The notes under the pieces are model-generated. The model saw nothing but the letters and a program-made list of their open reading frames with translations, did no database searches and was not told where the DNA came from. A DNA stretch of 64,000 bases, taken from assembly GCF_001690685.1 (NCBI RefSeq), contig NZ_LZGL01000009.1, forward strand, positions 372,001 to 436,000, written 5' to 3'. Source of the DNA: Gilliamella sp. wkB112. Lineage in GTDB: Bacteria; Pseudomonadota; Gammaproteobacteria; Enterobacterales; Orbaceae. Positions 26,318 through 35,000 of the stretch are shown here, one piece after another. Within the stretch, counting starts at the first letter, position 1, and every line of letters begins with the position of its first letter. Made by a program: the position numbers and the translations under genes.

Positions 26318-26674
26318 ATTGTGTCACATAAAACATCTATCTAAAATTAACTATATGATTAGTCAATTTAACTAATTAAGCTTAAGAGAACCTTAATATA
26401 AATTATTTTATATAATCAATATATTATAAATCTTAATAAAATAAGAAAAATGATAATTAAAATAGAGTTCACACTCTAATGAAATAATTTTGAATTACAA
26501 ATAAGTTTAATTCATTTTAAGTTACTATGTTAAATTTATTGATAGTTTTATATTAATAATAAAGATTAATGCAGAGTGGGATTAATATTTTAAATGATTA
26601 ACTAGATTATAATTTATTTCCTATTTGCAATTACAACTAAAAACGTAATGACTTATATCTTAGAAATTAGTAGA
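26318..26674. other. Intergenic region with PmrA box
   Basis: This 357-base, very AT-rich gap lies upstream of the PAP2 gene and downstream of the amino-acid ABC permease gene. Besides the PmrA box at 26381-26397 I see only a short AGAGT-TCAC-ACTCT hairpin near 26464-26477 and a second TTAA pair near 26509-26524 whose spacing is one base short of a PmrA box. No coding signal is visible. Confidence 0.6.
26381..26397 (-). promoter_or_regulatory. PmrA box upstream of the PAP2-eptA-pmrAB set
   Basis: CTTAAG, five bases, then CTTAAT is a perfect match to the PmrA consensus YTTAAK-N5-YTTAAK. It lies 64-80 bases before the PAP2 start codon, where an activator site next to a -35 region would be expected. 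No comparable box is seen directly before eptA, pmrA or pmrB, which suggests that this promoter serves all four genes. Confidence 0.75.
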
Positions 26675-27343
26675 TCATCGATTTTCAGTAAAATAGGAAA
26701 CAGCAAAATTGAATGTCCAACAAATAATGAAATAAACAATAATTACAAATAAAAATATCTCTGTTGGATATACCATACTACGATTATTCAACTGCGTAGC
26801 AACAAAAGTAAATTCTGCAACGCCTACAATATAAGCTAACGAAGTATCTTTAATTAGTGAAATCCATTGATTAATAAAGGAAGGTAACATTATTGTTAAG
26901 GCTTGAGGTAAAATAATAAACATTATTACTTGTTGTTTAGTCAAACCTAATGAAAATGCGGCTTGCCATTGTTCTTTAGCAATGGCTATCATTCCTGCAT
27001 GAACTGAATGACCAATATAAGCTGCGCCAATAAAAGATAATGCAAAAATAACAGTTGCAATGGCAGGTATATCAATATTGAACATTACAGGAAGTAAAAA
27101 ATAAGTCCAAAAGATCAACATAATAACTGGAATTGCTCTCAAAAAACCCAGAACCCCAATTAACAGATGACGAGAAAAACCTTTTACAACGGTTAACGCT
27201 ACTCCTGCAATAATTCCTAACAAGGAAGAAAATATAATCGCGGCGAAACTCATCAATAAGGTTAAAAAGATACCGCCTGGGAAATTGCCCCACATCAAAT
27301 ACCCTAAGTTATTCCAAATTACTTCCAGCCCTTTGAATTCCAT
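26675..27343 (-). CDS. Amino-acid ABC transporter permease (HisM/GltK type)
   Basis: 222-residue inner-membrane permease with about five helices. The cytoplasmic coupling motif with EAA-loop character is EQWQAAFSLGLTKQQVIMFIILPQAL. FLRAIPVIMLIFWTYFLLP is typical of the polar amino-acid uptake family. It follows the other permease with only 3 bases between, so the two are translationally coupled. The expected next gene, the ATPase, is missing: 357 bases of non-coding DNA follow. Confidence 0.85.
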   Translation of the reverse strand: MEFKGLEVIWNNLGYLMWGNFPGGIFLTLLMSFAAIIFSSLLGIIAGVALTVVKGFSRHLLIGVLGFLRAIPVIMLIFWTYFLLPVMFNIDIPAIATVIFALSFIGAAYIGHSVHAGMIAIAKEQWQAAFSLGLTKQQVIMFIILPQALTIMLPSFINQWISLIKDTSLAYIVGVAEFTFVATQLNNRSMVYPTEIFLFVIIVYFIICWTFNFAVSYFTENR

Positions 27344-27346
27344 AAT

Positions 27347-28075
27347 TTATAGCCCTTTATGTAACTGTAATCGCTTAGTTTGATAAATATTGCCCAACGC
27401 ACCCACAATTATAATTGCCAAAATATACAATAAAGTTGCGATCGCAAAATCTTGAAAAGTTTTTAATGATTCGGTTTCAACTTGTCGAGAAACATAAGAA
27501 AGTTCTAAAACACCAATAGCCATTGTAAGCGATGAATTTTTAATGATATTCATGTATTGACCAATTAATGGGGAAAACGCAATACGTAAACTCTGTGGTA
27601 AAATAACTAAACGCATGCTTTGCCAACGAGTTAATCCTAATGCCAATGAAGCCTGAAGTTGTCCTATACTCACACCTAAAATCCCAGCTCGCAACTCTTC
27701 AGCAATAAAAGCACTGGAGTAAAAAGTTAAGCCAACTAAACCAATAATAAATTCAAATGATGGCATTTTCAGCGGAACAAAAAGCAACTGGATTTGGGGT
27801 TCGTCGAATAACCATAATTTAAATGCTACTGGTAATAAATTACCAACCCCAAAATACCAAAAAAATAGTTGTGGTAACAATGGTGAATATCGAAAAATAG
27901 AATTATAACCAACTACTGCCAGTTGCATAATTCTAATCTGACTTTGTCGAGCAATAACCAGTAGAAATCCCAGCAATGTTGACAAAATAATGGTTAATGA
28001 GGAAATAGCCAAAGTAACTAAAAAGCCATCCCACAACCACCATAAATATCGTGGTTCAAGTAATTGCTCAAACAT
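27347..28075 (-). CDS. Amino-acid ABC transporter permease (GltJ type)
   Basis: 242-residue inner-membrane permease; the EAA-loop reads GQLQASLALGLTRWQSMRLVILPQSLR. RYSPLLPQLFFWYFGVGNLLP and NIIKNSSLTMAIGVLELSY are typical of glutamate/aspartate permeases. It starts 4 bases after the binding-protein gene stops and pairs with the second permease to form the membrane channel. Confidence 0.86.
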   Translation of the reverse strand: MFEQLLEPRYLWWLWDGFLVTLAISSLTIILSTLLGFLLVIARQSQIRIMQLAVVGYNSIFRYSPLLPQLFFWYFGVGNLLPVAFKLWLFDEPQIQLLFVPLKMPSFEFIIGLVGLTFYSSAFIAEELRAGILGVSIGQLQASLALGLTRWQSMRLVILPQSLRIAFSPLIGQYMNIIKNSSLTMAIGVLELSYVSRQVETESLKTFQDFAIATLLYILAIIIVGALGNIYQTKRLQLHKGL

Positions 28076-28079
28076 AAGA

Positions 28080-28907
28080 TTACTGGCCTTGTCCTATTTT
28101 GAAATCGCCACGTGGCATTGCTGATGCAGTGCCAGGACCAAACCAACGATTATAGATAGTTACTGCTTCACCATCTGCTTCAAGTTTTAATAAGATCTGA
28201 TTTAATTTTTCTTTTAGTCGAGTTTCACCTTTAGGAAGTCCTATGGCTTGATATTCTTTAGTAATACTAAATGGAGAAATCTCAAAATCAGCACGTTGCT
28301 GTTCTGGCACATTGGCGAGCAAACCAATTAACTTAGCATCATCTTGAGTAATAGCTTGTACTACACCATTACGTAATGCTGCAAAAGCAAATGGAGTGTC
28401 ATCATACGAAATCACTTTAGCTGACGGATATTTTTCACGTAAAGTGATTTCCATTACCGTTCCTTTATCAGCACCAATACGAATATTTTTCAAATCATCA
28501 GTAGTTTTTAATACGCCTTTGCGTGCTATAAATTTTTGCCCTGTAGCAAAATATGGCAGACTAAAATCTACTGTTTTGGCACGTTCTTCAGTAACAGTAA
28601 AATTAGCTACAATCAAATCCGCTTTTTGAGAGGTTAATAGAGGAATACGATTGGCTGGATTTGTCGGAACAAGTTCAACTTTTACATTTAGGGCTTTGGC
28701 TATTGCATTTGCATAATCAACATCAAGTCCAACTATTTTATTGGTTTTTTCATCGACATAACCAAAAGGAGGATTGCTATCAAACACTGCTATTTTGATT
28801 TGCCCGCGTTTTTCAATATCATCAAGCCGATCAGCATGTGCATAATTCACAGTGAATAATGATCCAATCAATGCAACTATGGCTAGTGGTTTAACTAAAA
28901 ATTTCAT
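28080..28907 (-). CDS. Periplasmic amino-acid-binding protein, family 3
   Basis: 275 residues with signal peptide cleaved after NYAHA (about residue 25). The mature part is a family 3 solute-binding protein: RGQIKIAVFDSNPPFGYVDEK, GLDVDYANAIAKAL, ADLIVANFTVTEERAKTVDFS and TDDLKNIRIGADKGT are standard ligand-site segments. Arg in TEERAKTVDFS and Asp in AITQDDAKL usually bind the amino-acid carboxylate and amine, so an amino acid is likely, perhaps glutamate, aspartate or cystine; specificity cannot be fixed by eye. First gene of a three-gene importer operon. Confidence 0.88.
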   Translation of the reverse strand: MKFLVKPLAIVALIGSLFTVNYAHADRLDDIEKRGQIKIAVFDSNPPFGYVDEKTNKIVGLDVDYANAIAKALNVKVELVPTNPANRIPLLTSQKADLIVANFTVTEERAKTVDFSLPYFATGQKFIARKGVLKTTDDLKNIRIGADKGTVMEITLREKYPSAKVISYDDTPFAFAALRNGVVQAITQDDAKLIGLLANVPEQQRADFEISPFSITKEYQAIGLPKGETRLKEKLNQILLKLEADGEAVTIYNRWFGPGTASAMPRGDFKIGQGQ

Positions 28908-29169
28908 TTTATTCCTCCATTAAAGACTTTTGTTTTGTACATCAAAAGTCTATCAATAAAGGATCAGTTACCTAAATAATAAATAATTACATGCTTATAA
29001 CTTAACAATATATAAAAAACTATTTCATAATAAATAAAATAAATTAATAAATTAAGTTTAAAATAAGTACAAGCATTTATTGGGTAAGATTTTTACTATA
29101 AATTTGTTACATTTAACGTAAGTTACCCGACTATATCCACTCTGGACCAATCAAGTTAATCAATTACTG

Positions 29170-29592
29170 TTAACTAATAATTTCACTATCAACAAAGAAG
29201 TAGGCTATTTCCCGCGCAGCAGATTCTACAGAATCCGAACCATGCACAGCGTTTTCTTTTACGCTATCAGCGAAATCAGCTCGTAATGTACCTGTTAAGG
29301 CTTTTGCCGGATCAGTTGCCCCCATTAAGTCACGATAACGACTAATAGCATGTTCTGCTTGTAGAACCTGAACAACAATTGGGCCGGACATCATAAACTT
29401 AACTAAATTATCAAAAAATGGTTTACCTTGATGTTCGGCATAGAAACCTTCAGCTTGCGTTTTGCTTAGTTTTAACATTTTTAATGCAACGATTTCAAAT
29501 TTAGCCTGAGTTATGCGTGTTTCAATTGCACCAATTAAGTGTTTTTTAACCGCATTGGGTTTGATGATAGACAGTGTACGTTCTATAGCCAT
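29170..29592 (-). CDS. ndk: Nucleoside diphosphate kinase
   Basis: Balances NTP and dNTP pools by transferring phosphate through a histidine intermediate. 140 residues starting [15 protein letters not shown]; active-site His lies in [20 protein letters not shown] 29592 is used, with AAGGA 8 bases before it; a longer frame from 29634 would overlap the end of pbpC and add non-family residues. It follows pbpC by 14 bases, and yfhM-pbpC-ndk is the E. coli order. Confidence 0.97.
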   Translation of the reverse strand: MAIERTLSIIKPNAVKKHLIGAIETRITQAKFEIVALKMLKLSKTQAEGFYAEHQGKPFFDNLVKFMMSGPIVVQVLQAEHAISRYRDLMGATDPAKALTGTLRADFADSVKENAVHGSDSVESAAREIAYFFVDSEIIS

Positions 29593-29606
29593 ATACGTTA
29601 TCCTTA

Positions 29607-31913
29607 TTAATCTAAAGTAAATTTTATACGACAAATTTGACCACTTTCGTCTAATAATAATAAATGTTGTAGTCCTTTTTTTACTATTGTTAAAGCAACT
29701 TTATCATTATTCTTAGATTGTGCAATAAGTTCACCATCTAAAAACCACCATTTTTGCCCTATTCCTCCTTGAGGAATTAAATCAATAGTAACCGTCTGTT
29801 GACCTGGTAAGCGCTTAATCAATTGATTATCTTGTAATCCGGTGAGCACCAGCGGTAAAAATATATCATTACCAAAAACCGGGCAATTTTTGTTAACGGG
29901 AGGTAATAACGATTGACGACGCTCTTTAGGTAATAACCAATTTTCTAAAGCCATTGGCCAAAGAGCAATAGCTTTCTTTTGAGCATCTTTACAATCGGCA
30001 GCCACTCTTTCACCTTGTTGGTTAACCCAAATATTTATCCAGCCTGAACGATAGATATTATTATTGAGTACATTTAAAGTATCGAGCGTTGGTGGAATCA
30101 TATTATTAAATATCCATGCATTTTTTTGACGATGACAATTTGGATCGTTGGTAGTTAATACCTGTCCTGATGGCCAACAGATTTTTGCTTCCGTGACAGA
30201 ATCTGGTTTATGCATAACTGGCAACGATCGATTTAAGCGTTGCTCCTTGTTCAATAATATAGCATTTATTTGTTGCAATATTGGCACCGCAGTTACTGCG
30301 CCATATTGACCAACCACTGGCGTTGCATCTGGGCGCCCAACCCAAATTCCAATTAAATATCGCGGATTAATACCTATGGCCCAAGCATCACGATACCCAT
30401 AACTAGTACCAGTTTTATAAGCTAATTGATTATTATTAGATAACATTTGTTTAGTTATCCACGCGCTACCATCGGCAATTAGTGATTTTTCCATTAAAGG
30501 CTCATTTGGTGTAAACCGTAGGGGACTAACCTGACCATGACGAACAAAGGCACTATAACCACTAACTAAATTATCCATTCGCAGTGATGCGCCACCTAAA
30601 ATATAGGAAATATTGGGATCATTGCCAGCTGATACCAATGGTAAACCTACACTAGCTAATTTACTGGCAAACCGTCTAGGTCCGTATAATTCCATTACTT
30701 GTACTGCCGGTAAATTTAATGAATTTCTTAATGCTTCAGTAGCACTAACCGGACCATAATAATCGTCATCAAAATTAGTTGGGCGATAATCTGAATTAAT
30801 TCTAGGAACGTCCTGTAATAATGATTCTGAATGAATCATACCTTCATCAATAGCCATTGCATATATAAATGGTTTTAACGTTGACCCAGGTGAACGTAAT
30901 GCACTAATCATGTCAACTTGTCCAAAGCGTTCACTGTCATTAAAATCAGCTGAACCCACATAAGCTTTTACTGACATATCTGTATGATCAACTACTAAAA
31001 TTGCTAATGATGTTTTGGGTGGCAGTTGTTTTTTACGATTAATTGCCACATCTTCAAGAATACCTTGCAGAGAAAAATCAATAGTGGAATGAATAATATC
31101 CTTATCAGGATATTGATGGCTTAATCTCAGTGCTAATAACGGAGCTAATTGCGGAGCCTTACGCGGATAAACCCACACTTCATCTTGACGAACTTGATTA
31201 ATAATTTCGGGAGTCCAGACATGATTATCAGCTAAACGATCTAATACTTTATCTCGTGCCTGTTTGGCTCTATCTGGGTACCTATCTGGTCGCAAACGGC
31301 TAGGTGCTTGCGGTAAAACTGCCAATAAAACAGCTTCACTACGAGTCAAGGCTTTAGGTTGCTTACCAAAATATGACCAACTTGCCGCACCAATACCTTC
31401 AATGGTGCCACCATAAGGGGCATGATTAATATATAAAGTTAAGATTTCTGGTTTACTATAATGCAGTTCTAACTGTAAGGTTCGGAATATTTGTTTCAAT
31501 TTTCCAGTCATCGAACGGTCGTGAGGATCGAGCAATCGGGCGACCTGCATCGAAATTGTACTCCCTCCAGATACAATCTTATTATTGGTTAAATTTTGCC
31601 AAGCTGCACGCAGTAAGGATACAGGATTAATCCCGATATGTTCATAAAAGTGGCGATCCTCATAATTGAGTAATACATCAAGATAGTAATCCGGAACTTC
31701 ATCTAAATTGACCGAATAACGCCAAATGCCATTATCATCTGCAAAACGCCACAGTGGGGTTTCATCTTGAGCAACTATAGTTTGTGTGGTTTTATTTTGA
31801 TAAATTGTAAGTGGATATAAATAATCAGCCACGAAGAAACTAACTAAGAGAGTGACCATAAAAACCAATAAACAAATAAATATTTTAACTAAGCGCTGTT
31901 TTATTCTTGCCAA
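29607..31913 (-). CDS. pbpC: Penicillin-binding protein 1C
   Basis: Inner-membrane peptidoglycan glycosyltransferase with a transpeptidase-like domain, 768 residues. An N-terminal anchor at about 10-32, glycosyltransferase motifs [15 protein letters not shown] and [13 protein letters not shown], penicillin-binding motifs SPGSTLKPF (SxxK) and [12 protein letters not shown], and a C-terminal BiPBP_C domain ending in CRIKFTLD. The start codon appears to be TTG at 31913: no ATG lies in frame between it and the membrane segment, and the residues after it ([10 protein letters not shown]) are a proper basic anchor. The TTG lies inside dispersed repeat copy B. It is partnered by the upstream yfhM. 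Confidence 0.94.
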   Translation of the reverse strand: MARIKQRLVKIFICLLVFMVTLLVSFFVADYLYPLTIYQNKTTQTIVAQDETPLWRFADDNGIWRYSVNLDEVPDYYLDVLLNYEDRHFYEHIGINPVSLLRAAWQNLTNNKIVSGGSTISMQVARLLDPHDRSMTGKLKQIFRTLQLELHYSKPEILTLYINHAPYGGTIEGIGAASWSYFGKQPKALTRSEAVLLAVLPQAPSRLRPDRYPDRAKQARDKVLDRLADNHVWTPEIINQVRQDEVWVYPRKAPQLAPLLALRLSHQYPDKDIIHSTIDFSLQGILEDVAINRKKQLPPKTSLAILVVDHTDMSVKAYVGSADFNDSERFGQVDMISALRSPGSTLKPFIYAMAIDEGMIHSESLLQDVPRINSDYRPTNFDDDYYGPVSATEALRNSLNLPAVQVMELYGPRRFASKLASVGLPLVSAGNDPNISYILGGASLRMDNLVSGYSAFVRHGQVSPLRFTPNEPLMEKSLIADGSAWITKQMLSNNNQLAYKTGTSYGYRDAWAIGINPRYLIGIWVGRPDATPVVGQYGAVTAVPILQQINAILLNKEQRLNRSLPVMHKPDSVTEAKICWPSGQVLTTNDPNCHRQKNAWIFNNMIPPTLDTLNVLNNNIYRSGWINIWVNQQGERVAADCKDAQKKAIALWPMALENWLLPKERRQSLLPPVNKNCPVFGNDIFLPLVLTGLQDNQLIKRLPGQQTVTIDLIPQGGIGQKWWFLDGELIAQSKNNDKVALTIVKKGLQHLLLLDESGQICRIKFTLD

Positions 31914-31945
31914 GATGTTTCAGGTCCACATAACGTTTTAGTGTT
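31909..31945 (-). repeat. Dispersed 37-bp intergenic repeat, copy B
   Basis: Identical to copy A over CAAGATGTTTCAGGTC and 27 of 37 positions overall. It lies 80 bases after the yfhM stop and includes the TTG start codon and the likely leader of pbpC, so here the repeat also supplies translation signals. A long hairpin follows directly at 31946-31977. Confidence 0.55.
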
Positions 31946-31977
31946 ATATTACCGGCGACTTCGGTCGGCGGTAATAT
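31946..31977. other. Hairpin between yfhM and pbpC
   Basis: ATATTACCG pairs with CGGTAATAT, then after one mismatch CGAC pairs with GTCG around TTCG. On the plus strand this would be a C(UUCG)G loop, an unusually stable fold. No T run follows leftward, so it is not a clear terminator; it may set the relative amounts of yfhM and pbpC mRNA. Confidence 0.55.
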
Positions 31978-32025
31978 ACTGATGATAAAATTTAACTCAA
32001 TAAATAGTTTAAGCTTTAATTTAAG

Positions 32026-35000
32026 TTACTGTTGGGAAGCATTACGTTCAACAATTGACATTAAATCAAGCGACTTACCTATTGCGAATCGTTCCGGACG
32101 GTACATCGACTCAACATAAGGATAAGGAATCATATAATTACCGGCAGTGACCGCACGCACTAGATATGCCACCCGTTTACGATATTTATTAGTGTCAACA
32201 TAATCGTGAATATCAACTGCTGCGACATACCTATCATCACGATATTCTTGATACTTAACATCATTACTATCTTCATCTTTGAGTAAATTTGCTAATTCTG
32301 GAATCGCGAGTAAATTAACACTACTATTCATTAGATTTTGATTTTCAAGCTCTAATCCTGCAGGTAAAAAATCAACAATTAGGGCATCATGAATACTTTC
32401 ACGCGCAGTTACATCTAATACAATCACCAGCAAATCACCTACTGTCAATTGATCAGGTTTAATTGCATTACCTTGTAAATCATAATAATTACGATTAATA
32501 GTTAAAATATTATCATTAGCAGTCGGTACTGGCGCTTTTTTACCATAACCAGAAAGCGTAAATTTAATATACAAAGGTTCAGCATTATTTTCATTAGTAA
32601 TTGTTAATCCTTTAGTCAGATCAGCAAAAGTTAATGAACGAGACAGGGCCTTAGTTACATTTTGTTCTTCATGATTAATTTTAACTTTAAATTCTTGCGC
32701 ATTTTTGTGTTGTTCTAATGACCACCCTGCCATAAATAAAGCATTGAGTTCTTGAGTTGAAAAATAACGTTTATCATTTAATAAATCGGATAAATTAAAC
32801 AAATAACTCGCTTGTTGATCAACGCTTAAATCATTATCAATCAATAGTGATAAAACTAAAGCTTTATCACGAATTTCACTACCATAATCACCTAACCAAG
32901 CATTATGATTATGGTAATTTGTGGTTAAAGCTTTAGTCATCAAATTGTTATAAATATTTTCAAAACCGGTAATCTTCGCGGATAAAGCCAATTGAACAAT
33001 TGGCAATGGTGATAAGGCTAACGCAGCATTATTATCAAGTTGCTGTGACATACGATTAATTTCATTACGCATAGCCGAGGTAATTTTATTTTGCTGAGCC
33101 AATACCATTAATGCATAAGCTTTAGTGGCAAATTGAGCATAGTCACTAGCCACCGAATCATCATAATAACTTGGTAAATTATTAAAGGCATTAATATCAT
33201 AAGTATATTGGCTTATGCGAGTCATAGCAGCATTGAGCGCAGTATCGTTAACATGATAACCTCGCTCTTTTGCTTGTAGTAAGAAATTGGTAGCATGCAC
33301 AGAAAGCCAATGATCTTCATCACTTTCATTACTCCATAAACCGAACCCACCATTATTACGTTGCATAGATAAAATACGTGAAATGCCTATTTGCACTTTT
33401 TCTCGACGTTTATCGTCTGATTCAGTTTTGATCCCTAAAGCCGTAAGTTGTTCTTGATTAACATATAAAGATGGATACAATCCACTGATAGTTTGTTCTA
33501 AACAACCATAAGGATAAGCAAATAAACTTTTAATATATTGTGCAATGTTAAGCGGTGGTTGATTAGATATAACTAATTTTCCTTCAATAGTATTATCAAT
33601 TAAATTAACCATATCAGAAGCTGGGAATGTCCAACTTTGACTACCATTAATGGCTACTGCATAATTTTTAGTAGTACTTGCATAGGCTGGTCTGACACCT
33701 ACTTGCCATGAACGTTTAATTTGATAATCAGAACCATCATCCAACACAATACCCTTTATATTAACGGTTAACGTTCCCTCTCCATAACCATAATCAGCAG
33801 TAACTGGCACGGGTATAATTTGTCGTTGTTTACTATTAATTGTAATTGTATTTGATTTGGATATAGATTGATGAATCAAACCCGTAGTTGCAACATCAAT
33901 TTGCAAGGTTTGCGGTTTTTCTGTCAAATTATTCAAATCTAATGCCAATATCGCTTGATCACCACCAGATAAAAATCGTGGTATTGATAGTTCTGTAACC
34001 ACTGGTGCGGCAACAGTCATTTTTTGCTCTGTTTTACCGAAACGCTTATCATCCCAAGCTTGTGCCATCAAACGTAATTCACCATTAAAATTAGGTAATG
34101 TAAGATCAATAATACCTTCACCATCTTCATTTAATTGAATAGTTTTAAGTTGTTGAGCAACAATATTAACTTCAGTTAATGGTTTTTTACCACCTAAAGC
34201 TGTTTGACTTTGACTAAGCAATCCATCCCCACCAAAACTCATATTAACATTGCGTCCAGAGCCTTCAATAAGTTTGCCATATACATCATATAAATCGACA
34301 TCATAGCGCTTACGTCCAAGAAAGGCGCTATAAGGATCAGGAGTAACAAAATTAGTTATATTTAATACGCCTGAATCAACTGCCGATAGTAATACTGTTA
34401 CCTTCTGATCCTTTTGGATTAATGATTTATCCATTTTAACTTTTATTGGAATTGTTTTTTCAGGTTCAATTTTTGGTGGTGCTTCAATGGCAATATTTAA
34501 TTGTCGTGATGAAGTATCAAGTGGTAAATAAAGCAAACCGATTGCTCGTTTAATTGTTTGCACGGAAGCATTGATTGATGGTCGAATAATCATAGAACTA
34601 ATATAAATATCATGACGCCCCCAATCTTGAATTGGTATTTCCACATCCAATCCCTTTTCATCGACACTAATATCTTGTTTCCATAACATGCCATCATTAG
34701 TTTCAAGCGCAATATAACCTGAACCAGCAACTGGTGCTTGTACATGAACTTTGGCAGTGTCACCCACAGTATATAACGCTTTATCAATACTTAACTTAAC
34801 CTGATCAGGGCGCACGGCATTAGTACCATTGGTATTATCGGACCAATTGTAACCACTCCAAAAACGCATACTACTGATAATGTTATTTTTAATATCCACC
34901 ACTTCAAGCCGATACGGACCATAATTATCAGGTCGATAACTTACTTTAGTGGTGCCATTTTCCGGAATTGATAATTTCTCTTCATGAAGAGTAAATTCAC

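Noticed and set aside
26509-26526. Second PmrA box in the same gap
   Set aside because: TTTAAT and TTTAAG are present but separated by four instead of five bases, so the helical phase is off.
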